A stretch of DNA of 16,676 bases from Ulvibacter sp047614245 (GTDB lineage: Bacteria; Bacteroidota; Bacteroidia; Flavobacteriales; Flavobacteriaceae): positions 1-16,676 of the forward strand of contig JBLHIC010000055.1 in the NCBI GenBank assembly GCA_047614245.1, given 5' to 3'. A model generated the notes under the pieces. That model saw only the letters and a program-made list of their open reading frames with translations, was not told where the DNA came from and searched no databases. How positions within the stretch are numbered: position 1 is the stretch's first letter; the number at the start of each line of letters is the position of its first letter. Both the position numbers and the translations under genes were made by a program. Below are positions 1 to 7,804 of the stretch, piece by piece.

Positions 1-2
1 AA

Positions 3-1769
3 GTTGATGTTTCAGAAGAAAAAAAGATGGTCATCACTTCTCGTAAGGCCATCACAATTCTTAACAAAAAGGGTGACCGCCATGCGAATACGGTTATTTA
101 TTATGATGATTATTCTAAAGCAAAAGACGCTGAGGTTTACGTATATGATGCCTTAGGGAACGAGATTCAACATTATAAGAAACGAGATTTTAGTGATGTA
201 AGTGCCGTAAGTGGAGGCACTTTATACAGCAATTCGAGGGCCTTGTATTTAAATTATAATCCTGCTTCTTATCCTTATACATTGGTTTTTAATTACAAGT
301 ATGAAACTTCTTCAACTTCCTTTATTCCAATCTGGCAACCTTTAACTGACTATGTTTCTAGCACAAAAAAGAGTACGTATAAGATTATTTTTAATCTAAA
401 TAATAAACCGCGTTATCGAGCTTCAAATTTTGAAGGTTTTAATATTTCAATTTCTGAAAATCCCACTGAGTTTATTTTTAAAGCAGAAAATTTAAATCCA
501 ATTGCCTACGAAGATCTAAGCAGGTCTTTTGACAACATTGCTCCAAAAGTAAATTTTGCTTTGGATCGATTTTATTTGAAAGGCGTAGCGGCCAATGTTC
601 GGAACTGGAAAGAATTTGGTAGTTGGATGCAAAATAGTTTGTTGTATGATGTTGATGATCTCCCAAACGGAACCAAAGAGATGGCGAAGAGTTTGGTTAA
701 AGGGGAAACTACTAATGAAGGTAAAGCAAGAATAATATATCAGTACCTTCAGGATAAGGTTCGCTATATAAGCGTACAAATAGGAATTGGAGGATGGAAG
801 CCAATGCTAGCATCAGATGTCGATAAGCTCAGTTATGGTGATTGCAAGGCGTTGACAAATTATACTAAAGTACTTTTAGATGCTGTAGGGGTGCCGTCAT
901 ATTATACAATTTTATACGCAGGAGATTCTGAAAGAGATATTATCAATGATTTTTCGTCGATGCAAGGAAATCACGCCATTCTTGGAGTTCCTGAGGGTGA
1001 TGAAATAATTTGGCTCGAATGTACCGAACAAGATAAACCATTTGGTTATCTAGGTAATTTTACAGATGATCGAGATGTATTGATTGTGACAAAAGAAGGT
1101 GGGAAAATTGTACATACCAAAGTGTATTCTGATGAGGAAAACCTCCAAGAATACAGAGCTTCTGTTCGTATTAATGATGCGGGAGGAATGACAGGTTTTT
1201 TAGAAGGAAAATATCAAGGTCTTCAATATGACGGCAAGTATTATTGGGATAAAAAAACTGATGAAGAGAAGCGAACTGCATATAAAGAAAGATGGGACTA
1301 TATCAATGGTTTAATGATAGAAAGCATAAAATTGAATGACAATAAAACGGATATAGTTTTTACTGAAAAGTTGAATATAAATGCTTCAAATTATGCGACA
1401 AAAATAGGGGATGATTTACTTTTATGTGCTAATGTTTTTAATCAGTCACAGTATATACCATCCAGAATTTCGAATAGAAAACAAGAACTATTTATTGGCG
1501 AAGGATATAAGGATATTGACCATCTAGATATTACTCTACCAGAAGGTTATACGGTGGAATCCCTTCCGGAGGATACCATTATGGAATCCAAATTTGGAAG
1601 TTATTCTATTTCCTTCAAGGAACTTGCTGAGAACAAAATTGAGTACAAACGTAATTTGCTTATCAAAAAGGGAACCTATCCTTCAGAAGATTATCCAGCT
1701 TATAGATCCTTCAGAAAAAAAATAGCAAAACTTGATAAATCTAAAATATTATTAAAACTCAAAACATAA
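3..1769 (+). CDS. DUF3857/transglutaminase-like protein, 5'-truncated by the window edge
   Basis: The frame is open from base 3 without a stop (VDVSEEKK precedes the first Met at 27), so the real start and any signal peptide lie outside the window; the Met at 27 should not be taken as the start. Counting from that Met, residues 1-160 resemble the beta-rich DUF3857 region and about 225-355 a transglutaminase-like papain fold. Catalytic candidates are Cys273 in SYGDCKAL, His316 in GNHAIL, and an acid at Glu331 in WLECTEQ, where many relatives have Asp. A beta-rich C-terminal part (about 355-580) follows. The Cys and His are intact, so it could be an active cysteine enzyme (amidase, peptidase or transglutaminase); the substrate is unknown. 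Relatives in Bacteroidota are usually exported. It lies 14 nt upstream of two relatives that lack these residues, probably in one operon. The family call is firm; the activity is inference. Confidence 0.85.
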   Translation, partial: VDVSEEKKMVITSRKAITILNKKGDRHANTVIYYDDYSKAKDAEVYVYDALGNEIQHYKKRDFSDVSAVSGGTLYSNSRALYLNYNPASYPYTLVFNYKYETSSTSFIPIWQPLTDYVSSTKKSTYKIIFNLNNKPRYRASNFEGFNISISENPTEFIFKAENLNPIAYEDLSRSFDNIAPKVNFALDRFYLKGVAANVRNWKEFGSWMQNSLLYDVDDLPNGTKEMAKSLVKGETTNEGKARIIYQYLQDKVRYISVQIGIGGWKPMLASDVDKLSYGDCKALTNYTKVLLDAVGVPSYYTILYAGDSERDIINDFSSMQGNHAILGVPEGDEIIWLECTEQDKPFGYLGNFTDDRDVLIVTKEGGKIVHTKVYSDEENLQEYRASVRINDAGGMTGFLEGKYQGLQYDGKYYWDKKTDEEKRTAYKERWDYINGLMIESIKLNDNKTDIVFTEKLNINASNYATKIGDDLLLCANVFNQSQYIPSRISNRKQELFIGEGYKDIDHLDITLPEGYTVESLPEDTIMESKFGSYSISFKELAENKIEYKRNLLIKKGTYPSEDYPAYRSFRKKIAKLDKSKILLKLKT

Positions 1770-1783
1770 TAAAAACGTCAATT

Positions 1784-3805
1784 ATGAAATCAAAGTTAAT
1801 TTTATTCTCAATCTTTCTAGTTGTATCGCAGATTTCCGTGAGTCAGAACTTTAAGTTTGGAAAAGTTTCCAAAGAAGAGTTGCAAGAAAAATCACATCCA
1901 ACGGAGCCAGATGCTAGTGCAGCTATTTTATATCGGGAATTCAAAACCAATTTTGAGTATTTAGAATCGGAAGGATTCGTTGTAGTAACCGAGGTATTTG
2001 AGCGTATAAAAATTTACAAGAAAGAAGGATTTGAATGGGGCACTAGATCGGTTAGCTTATATCAAGGTGGTGGCGGGGCGAAGGAAGAAATTACAAGTTT
2101 GAAGGCTTATACATATTATATGTCTGCTGAAGGTAAAATAGAGGATGAAAAATTAAGAAGCGATGGTGTTTTTGACGAGAAGACAAGTAAGTATAGGGTT
2201 TTAAAAAAATTCACAATGCCTAACCTTAAAGTAGGCTGTGTCATTGAGTTTAGGTATACCATGAGGTCCCCATTCATTTCGAATATAAATACCTACGATT
2301 TTCAGGAAACAATACCTGTTAATCTTGTAGACTTGAATTTTGCAACTCCAGAGTATTTGAACTATAAAACACATCAAAAAGGATGGTTGCCTATTAAGAT
2401 GTCCAAGGATAATCGAGATCGCAGCATTGACTACACCTATTTACAGTCAGGTGCTGTTTCTGGCAGGGGAGGAGCAGATAAAAGTGTGAGTGCGACTATG
2501 ACATTTAGGGAGAACATAAGTAAGGTGAAGATGGAATCTGTGCCATCGATAACAGAAGAGCTTTATGCGGGAAATATTAATAATTATACGTCTTCATTGA
2601 AATTCGAGTTGGCATATACAAAGTTTCCAAATGCTGCTTATAATTCTTATTCTCGTACCTGGGAAGATGTTTCTGAGACTATTTTTAAGTCATCTTCGTT
2701 CGGGGGTGAAATAAAAAAGACTAACTATTTTAAGAAGGAAATAGATCCACTAATTGATGGAATAAGTAGTCCAAAAGAGAAAATGATGCGAATTTTTGAG
2801 TTTGCAAAGTCAAAAATGGTTTGGAATTCTATATATGGAATTTCTACAGATGAAGGCGTAAAAGATACATATAAGAACGGTTCTGGGAATGTTGCAGATA
2901 TAAATTTATCACTAACTGGAATGTTTAGATACGCAGGTTTAAATGCAAACCCTGTATTGGTAAGCACCAAGAAAAATGGTATTCCAATTTTTCCCACACG
3001 AAATGGGTTCAACTATGTAATTAGTGGAGTGGTCATTGATGGTGCTGTGTATTTGTGTGATGCAACGAATAAATCGGGTGAGGTGAATATTTTAGAAGAT
3101 AGATTACTCAATTGGAAGGGGAGAATGATTTTGGATGAAAAAACTTCTGCTTGGGTTCCACTCGTGCCAAAAAAACATGCTGTGCAAAATACTATGTTGA
3201 ATGTTGAAATTACCGATGACCTAACAGTTAAAGGTATTTCTAAAAATAGAAGTACGGGACATTATGCGATGGAATTGCGAGATGTTTATGAAGGTTTAAA
3301 TGTGGATGCGAAAAGGAAAAGACTCGAAAGAGATATGCGAGGAACAGAACTTAATAATGTTGTCTTCGAAAATTTGGAAGTCTTACATAAGCCAATAACC
3401 TACTCATTTGATTTTAATGCTTCCGCTGCGTTGGAAAGTGTAGGGGGAAAACTGTATTTTTCACCTTTATGGTATCTAACAACTATCGAAAATCCCTTTA
3501 AGTTGAATGAGCGAAAATACCCCGTTGATTATGGATATATTAGAAAGGATAGATATCTTATAAGTATTAATATTCCGGAAGGATATACGGTAGAATCTAT
3601 GCCAGAGAACACTAATTTTGGTTTGGAACAAGGGATGGGGAGTTATAAATATATAGTCTCCAATTCTGGGGATAAGATTCAGATAACCGTTGAGTTAGCT
3701 CTTAATGAGGCAGTAATTCCGGCAGAAAATTATGGAGGTCTTAAAAAGTTCTTTGAACTGCTCATTGCAAAAGAAAACGAGAAGGTTGTACTTTCAAAAA
3801 CGTAA
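1784..3805 (+). CDS. DUF3857/transglutaminase-fold protein lacking catalytic residues (tandem copy 1)
   Basis: This is a 673-residue protein with a typical signal peptide (lysines at 2 and 4, hydrophobic core 5-17, likely cleavage near SVSQ at 18-21), so it should be periplasmic or surface-exposed. Residues 40-185 resemble DUF3857 and about 328-440 the transglutaminase fold, ending in a beta-rich C-terminal part. Aligned with the upstream gene, the catalytic Cys is Val370 (GSGNVADIN) and the His is Tyr411 (GFNYVIS); only Asp426 (LCDATNK) remains. Transglutaminase or thiol-peptidase chemistry is therefore unlikely, and a binding or structural role is the better inference. The start is 14 nt after the upstream stop, and no promoter is apparent between them. 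The next gene is the same length and aligns with it along its whole length. The residue losses are visible; the function is unknown. Confidence 0.88.
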   Translation: MKSKLILFSIFLVVSQISVSQNFKFGKVSKEELQEKSHPTEPDASAAILYREFKTNFEYLESEGFVVVTEVFERIKIYKKEGFEWGTRSVSLYQGGGGAKEEITSLKAYTYYMSAEGKIEDEKLRSDGVFDEKTSKYRVLKKFTMPNLKVGCVIEFRYTMRSPFISNINTYDFQETIPVNLVDLNFATPEYLNYKTHQKGWLPIKMSKDNRDRSIDYTYLQSGAVSGRGGADKSVSATMTFRENISKVKMESVPSITEELYAGNINNYTSSLKFELAYTKFPNAAYNSYSRTWEDVSETIFKSSSFGGEIKKTNYFKKEIDPLIDGISSPKEKMMRIFEFAKSKMVWNSIYGISTDEGVKDTYKNGSGNVADINLSLTGMFRYAGLNANPVLVSTKKNGIPIFPTRNGFNYVISGVVIDGAVYLCDATNKSGEVNILEDRLLNWKGRMILDEKTSAWVPLVPKKHAVQNTMLNVEITDDLTVKGISKNRSTGHYAMELRDVYEGLNVDAKRKRLERDMRGTELNNVVFENLEVLHKPITYSFDFNASAALESVGGKLYFSPLWYLTTIENPFKLNERKYPVDYGYIRKDRYLISINIPEGYTVESMPENTNFGLEQGMGSYKYIVSNSGDKIQITVELALNEAVIPAENYGGLKKFFELLIAKENEKVVLSKT

Positions 3806-3882
3806 AGAATAGTTTTAATAAGATTCAAGATTTAAAAAATTAGAATCATATTAAAACTTAAGACACAATACAAACATCAATT

Positions 3883-5904
3883 ATGAGATTAAAATTAATA
3901 GTATTCTCAATTTTCCTGTTTATATCGCAGATTTCATTTTCGCAGGACTTCAAGTTTGGAAAAGTTTCGGTGGAAGAGTTGCAGGAAAAATCGCATCCAA
4001 AGGAACCAGATGCAAATGCAGCTGTTTTATACAGGGAGTTGAAGACCAGTTTTAAATATATGGAAGGAAAGGGTTTTATGGTCATGACAGATGTTTTCGA
4101 GAGAATTAAAATATATAATAGAGAAGGTTTTGATTGGGCGACGAAAAAAGTGAACATGTATCAGGGAAAGAGTAGTGATAATGAGGTAGTTGCTGGCTTA
4201 AAGGGAGTTACTTACTATCTAAACGAATCTGGAAAAATTGAAGAAATAAAACTGAGGAACGAGGGTATTTTTGAAGAGAAAGCTTCGAAATTTATTGAGG
4301 TTAAGAAATTTACCATGCCGGACATAAAAGAAGGATGTGTCATCGAGTATAAATATACTTTGAAATCTCCTTTTATAAGCAATATAGAAACATATAGATT
4401 TCAAGAGATAATCCCGATAAATAAACTAGAGTTTAAATTTTCTGTACCCGAATATTTTAATTATAAATCACATCAAAAAGGCTGGGTATTCTTTAAAATT
4501 GAGCAAGATTCTAAGGAGAAAAAATTCGCGCTATCCAACTCGTCGACTCAAAGAAATATTTATGGGAAAATAGAGCAAAAAGGAGGGGCCAGAAGTTTAA
4601 AATATACAGAGAATATTTATTCAGTGAGTCTAAACAATGTTTCACCAATAATTGAGGAGTCTTATACCGGGAATATTGATAACTATAGTTCCTCTTTAAA
4701 AATGGAGCTGTCTTATACTAAGTTTCCGAATTCTATTGTTGATTATTATGCTTCAACCTGGGAGGACGTTTCACAGTCAATTTACGCTTTAGAGTCATTT
4801 GGTAGTCAGTTAAAAAAGACGAACTACTTTGAGGATGATCTAGATGCGTTTTTATTGGGAGTGTCAAACCCTCAGGAGAAAATGATACGTATTTTCGAAT
4901 TTGTCAAAAATAGAATGACTTGGAACAAATACAATGGTTTTACAGTAGATTTAGGCGTGAAAACTGCCTATGAGGAAGGAACTGGAAATGTGGCAGATAT
5001 TAACCTAATGCTTACTGCTATGTTCCGTTATGCTGGATTAAATGCAAATCCTGTTCTTGTGAGCACTAAAACACATGGGATTCCAGTTTTCCCTACCAGA
5101 GATGGCTTCAATTATGTTGTCTCAGGGGTGGAAGATCAGGACACTGTTTTACTATTTGATGCAACGAATAAGGATGGAGAAGTCAACATTCTTGAGGCCA
5201 AATTGTTAAACTGGCAGGGGAGAATCATAAGAAAAGATGAGAGTTCGGCCTGGGTTTCACTAGCTCCAAAAAAACATGCACTTCTAAATACCATGTTAGA
5301 TGTTGAAATTGCCGATGACCTAACAATTCAAGGAACTTCCAAAAATAGAAACACTGGCCATTATGCAATGGAAATGAGAGATGTTTATGGAGGTTTAAAT
5401 GTGGATGCACAAAGGAAAACACTTGAAAGTGATAAGGGAGAAGCCGAACTTAATAATGTTGTCTTCGAAAATTTGGAAGTATTGAACAAACCCATTAAGT
5501 ACTCTTACGATTTTGACGCTTCTAATGCATTGGAAAAGGTTGGTGAGAAACTATATTTTTCGCCATTACTGTTTTTAGCTACGATTGAAAACCCTTTTAA
5601 GTTGGATCAGCGAAAATATCCCGTTGATTATGGATATATTAGGAAAGATAGATGTCTAATTAGTATTATTATTCCAGAAGGATATAAAGTAGAATCTATG
5701 CCAGAAAACGTTAGTTTTGGATTGGATAAGGAAATGGGAAGTTTTAAATATTTAATTTCGAACTCTGGGAATAAAATTCAGCTATCTGTTGAACTCGCTA
5801 TTAATGAGTCTGTAATTCCGGCAGGAAACTATGTTAGCCTTAAAAAGTTCTTTGAACTTCTAATAACTAAAGAAAACGAGAAGGTAGTTCTTTCAAAAAT
5901 ATAA
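3883..5904 (+). CDS. DUF3857/transglutaminase-fold protein lacking catalytic residues (tandem copy 2)
   Basis: Also 673 residues, aligning with the preceding protein without apparent gaps. It has a signal peptide (basic start, hydrophobic core about 5-17, cleavage near SFSQ at 18-21), a DUF3857-like N-terminal half and a transglutaminase fold at about 328-440. The same substitutions occur: Val370 for Cys (GTGNVADIN), Tyr411 for His (GFNYVVS), with Asp426 kept (LFDATNK). Substitution therefore preceded duplication, and both copies stay full length, which suggests the non-catalytic form is under selection. Conservation with copy 1 is strong in the C-terminal third and weak at about 203-250. The stop is 3 nt from the start of the MazG-like gene, so co-transcription is likely. 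The function is unknown. Confidence 0.88.
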   Translation: MRLKLIVFSIFLFISQISFSQDFKFGKVSVEELQEKSHPKEPDANAAVLYRELKTSFKYMEGKGFMVMTDVFERIKIYNREGFDWATKKVNMYQGKSSDNEVVAGLKGVTYYLNESGKIEEIKLRNEGIFEEKASKFIEVKKFTMPDIKEGCVIEYKYTLKSPFISNIETYRFQEIIPINKLEFKFSVPEYFNYKSHQKGWVFFKIEQDSKEKKFALSNSSTQRNIYGKIEQKGGARSLKYTENIYSVSLNNVSPIIEESYTGNIDNYSSSLKMELSYTKFPNSIVDYYASTWEDVSQSIYALESFGSQLKKTNYFEDDLDAFLLGVSNPQEKMIRIFEFVKNRMTWNKYNGFTVDLGVKTAYEEGTGNVADINLMLTAMFRYAGLNANPVLVSTKTHGIPVFPTRDGFNYVVSGVEDQDTVLLFDATNKDGEVNILEAKLLNWQGRIIRKDESSAWVSLAPKKHALLNTMLDVEIADDLTIQGTSKNRNTGHYAMEMRDVYGGLNVDAQRKTLESDKGEAELNNVVFENLEVLNKPIKYSYDFDASNALEKVGEKLYFSPLLFLATIENPFKLDQRKYPVDYGYIRKDRCLISIIIPEGYKVESMPENVSFGLDKEMGSFKYLISNSGNKIQLSVELAINESVIPAGNYVSLKKFFELLITKENEKVVLSKI

Positions 5905-5907
5905 AGG

Positions 5908-6234
5908 ATGGATATTAAAAATGCACAAATTGAAGTAGATACATGGATTAAAGAACATGGTGTTCGCTATTTTAATGAGCTTACCAATATGGCACAGCTA
6001 ACGGAAGAAGTTGGCGAGGTGGCCCGAATCATAGCCAGGCGTTACGGTGAACAGAGTGAAAAGGAAAGTGATAAAGGCAAAGACTTAGGGGAAGAATTAG
6101 CAGATGTTATGTTTGTTGTACTTTGTTTGGCGAATCAGACAGGAATAGATCTTCAGGAGGCTTTTGATAAGAAGCTAGATTTAAAGGCGAAACGCGATCA
6201 CGATCGTCATCACAGTAATAAAAAACTAAAATAA
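5908..6234 (+). CDS. MazG-like nucleotide pyrophosphohydrolase
   Basis: This 108-residue all-alpha protein of the MazG/dUTPase-like superfamily has both halves of the metal-binding signature: E34-x-x-E37 in LTEEVGEVAR and E63-x-x-D66 in GEELADVMF, 25 residues apart. Such enzymes hydrolyse (d)NTPs to monophosphate and pyrophosphate with Mg2+, usually to remove damaged or excess nucleotides. The length fits a single-domain form, not the two-domain E. coli MazG; the substrate cannot be read from the sequence. The C-terminal end is basic and His-rich (RDHDRHH). It starts 3 nt after the preceding gene and its stop overlaps the next start by 1 nt (TAATG), indicating translational coupling. The family is certain; the cellular role is inference. 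Confidence 0.9.
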   Translation: MDIKNAQIEVDTWIKEHGVRYFNELTNMAQLTEEVGEVARIIARRYGEQSEKESDKGKDLGEELADVMFVVLCLANQTGIDLQEAFDKKLDLKAKRDHDRHHSNKKLK

Positions 6235-6473
6235 TGTTTAAGAAAGTTATAAATCATGATGGATTTTGGAGGTCGGTTGTCTCTTTGGCAATTGCTTTCG
6301 CACTATTGTTTATTCTTGTTAAATGGGCAATATCGGGTTTTGAGAGTGCTTTTTTTTTCCAAGGAGATCCAGTTAAGCTTTTTTCCGGTGTTATACTGGC
6401 AGGATTTGTTTACGGCTTCTTTGTAACCTTCGGAAAATTTAGAGCGAAAATTAAGAATCAGGAGCGCAAATAA
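6234..6473 (+). CDS. Small two-helix membrane protein, unknown function
   Basis: This is a 79-residue protein with two hydrophobic segments, at about residues 13-34 (WRSVVSLAIAFALLFILV...) and 47-67 (KLFSGVILAGFVYGFFVTFG), a short connecting loop (FFFQGDP) and a basic tail (KFRAKIKNQERK). By the positive-inside rule both ends should be cytoplasmic. It overlaps the genes on each side by one base (TAATG at 6232-6236 and 6471-6475), so it is co-translated with the MazG-like gene and aroA; this supports it being a real gene. The FFFQ codons contain nine consecutive T (6350-6358). I do not recognise a named family and infer no function. Confidence 0.8.
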   Translation: MFKKVINHDGFWRSVVSLAIAFALLFILVKWAISGFESAFFFQGDPVKLFSGVILAGFVYGFFVTFGKFRAKIKNQERK

Positions 6474-7723
6474 TGAGAGCCTTATTGAAATCTAAAGAAA
6501 TTTCTGGTGTCGATACTCGTATTGCTGTAACTGGTTCAAAAAGTGAATCGAATCGGTTGCTTTTACTTAAGGCGCTATTTTCAAACATTACTATTGACAA
6601 CCTCTCCAATAGTGACGATACCGTTGTATTAAAAGAAGCTCTTGAAGCATCAAGTCGGACTGTTGATATTCATCATGCAGGAACGGCGATGCGTTTTCTA
6701 ACGGCTTATTTTGCTAGCACTGAAGGAGTCGACCTGATTCTTTCAGGAAGCCAGCGAATGCATGAACGCCCTATCAAAATCTTAGTAGATGCTTTAAAAG
6801 ATCTAGGAGCTAACATAGAATATATTGATGTGGACGGGTATCCACCGTTGCGAATCTGTGGGGCCAAACTGAAGGGAGATTATGTAAAAATGAAAGCCAA
6901 TGTAAGTAGCCAGTTTATTTCGGCATTACTCCTTATTGCTCCCTCTTTACCAAAGGGGCTAACATTGGAATTGGAAGGTGCTATTACTTCGAGGCCATAT
7001 ATTAATATGACGCTTGCGTTACTTAATCAAATAGATGTTACCACATTGTTTGAGCAAAACACAATTCATATTTCTCCAAAGGAAGTTGTTAAGAATACAA
7101 GTTTTGTGGTAGAGTCAGATTGGAGTTCGGCCTCATATTTTTACAGTTTAATTGCGTTGTCGAATGATTCGAAAGTTACTTTGACGAGTTATTCAGGAGA
7201 AAGTTTACAAGGTGATGCGGCACTGTGTAATATCTATAAGGAGTTGGGCGTTGATACTGTTTTCAATGCTGCGGAAAGAGCTATCACCCTTTCAAAAAGA
7301 GGGGGAAAGATTTCAAGTTTTCTTTCTTTGGATTTATCGAATACTCCCGACATCGCTCAAACAATTGCAGTAACCTGTTTCGGATTAGGGATAGGATGTA
7401 AATTAACTGGGTTACATACTTTAAAAATAAAGGAAACGGATAGACTTTCAGCATTAAAAACTGAATTAGAAAAGCTCGGAGCAACAATCTCCATTACAAA
7501 TGATTCTTTGGAGCTAGAAATTAATAGTAATGCCGCTTTTTCCGAAGCGAATAGCAGCGTATGTGAGATAGACACTTATCAAGATCATAGGATGGCTATG
7601 GCTTTTGCGCCTTTAGCGTTAAAATTTCCCCTCATTATTAATGAGCCAATGGTCGTGACGAAATCGTTTCCAAGTTTTTGGGAAGATGTAGAAAGAATGG
7701 GCATTGCGGTGGATTTTAAATAA
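6473..7723 (+). CDS. aroA: 3-phosphoshikimate 1-carboxyvinyltransferase (EPSP synthase)
   Basis: It joins shikimate 3-phosphate and phosphoenolpyruvate to give EPSP, the sixth step of the shikimate pathway to aromatic amino acids, in the cytoplasm. It has 416 residues against 427 in E. coli. Visible active-site elements are GSKSESNR with Lys23, AGTAMRFL (69-76), Arg99 (ERPIK), VSSQ (144-147), Asp293 (TPDIAQ), KETDR with Lys320 and Glu321, DHRMAMAF with Arg373, and Lys397 (VVTKSFPSF). The residue aligned with E. coli Pro101, next to the PEP/glyphosate site, is Phe75; the neighbouring Gly70 is kept. The start overlaps the upstream stop by one base, making it the last gene of the run with the MazG-like and membrane-protein genes. 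No hairpin terminator with a U-run follows. The assignment is secure. Confidence 0.97.
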   Translation: MRALLKSKEISGVDTRIAVTGSKSESNRLLLLKALFSNITIDNLSNSDDTVVLKEALEASSRTVDIHHAGTAMRFLTAYFASTEGVDLILSGSQRMHERPIKILVDALKDLGANIEYIDVDGYPPLRICGAKLKGDYVKMKANVSSQFISALLLIAPSLPKGLTLELEGAITSRPYINMTLALLNQIDVTTLFEQNTIHISPKEVVKNTSFVVESDWSSASYFYSLIALSNDSKVTLTSYSGESLQGDAALCNIYKELGVDTVFNAAERAITLSKRGGKISSFLSLDLSNTPDIAQTIAVTCFGLGIGCKLTGLHTLKIKETDRLSALKTELEKLGATISITNDSLELEINSNAAFSEANSSVCEIDTYQDHRMAMAFAPLALKFPLIINEPMVVTKSFPSFWEDVERMGIAVDFK

Positions 7724-7738
7724 TAAACGTCTATTTAC

Positions 7739-7770
7739 TTGACAACCCCTATGCTGAGGTTGTATATTTG
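7739..7770 (+). promoter_or_regulatory. Bacteroidota-type promoter of queA
   Basis: A TTG at 7739-7741 (-33) and TATATTTG at 7763-7770 (-7, an exact match to TAnnTTTG) are separated by 21 nt, the spacing known for Bacteroides and Flavobacterium sigma-ABfr promoters. Transcription would start near 7776, leaving a leader of about 29 nt. The spacer holds the inverted repeat ACAACC (7742-7747) / GGTTGT (7758-7763), a possible operator. Confidence 0.7.
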
Positions 7771-7804
7771 CCGTCGTCTAAAATTAATATGACTTTATAT
7801 GGGA

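Larger units (their letters stand above)
1751..5904 (+). repeat. Tandem duplication, two 2055-nt units 2099 nt apart
   Basis: Units 1751-3805 and 3850-5904 each hold one of the two 673-codon paralogues plus 33 nt upstream of its ATG. The 36-nt stretches 1751-1786 and 3850-3885 differ at only 5 positions. The first lies partly inside the last codons of the upstream gene, so the second carries a non-coding vestige of that gene's 3' end. This places the left breakpoint upstream of the stop at 1767-1769. The longest identical run noticed is about 35 nt, ending near 3381 and 5481. The coding copies have otherwise diverged, so the event is not recent. Confidence 0.75.

Noticed and set aside
27..29. 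Met at 27 as the start of the first gene
   Set aside because: The frame is open back to the window edge and the protein would lack an export signal; the gene is truncated.
3858..4157. Minus-strand frames inside the large plus-strand genes (for example here, 2725-3012 and 8317-8661)
   Set aside because: They overlap well-supported genes and show no recognisable domains.
7799..7804. Upstream in-frame ATG of queA
   Set aside because: It adds only Met-Gly before the typical MKLSNF start; kept as a possible alternative.
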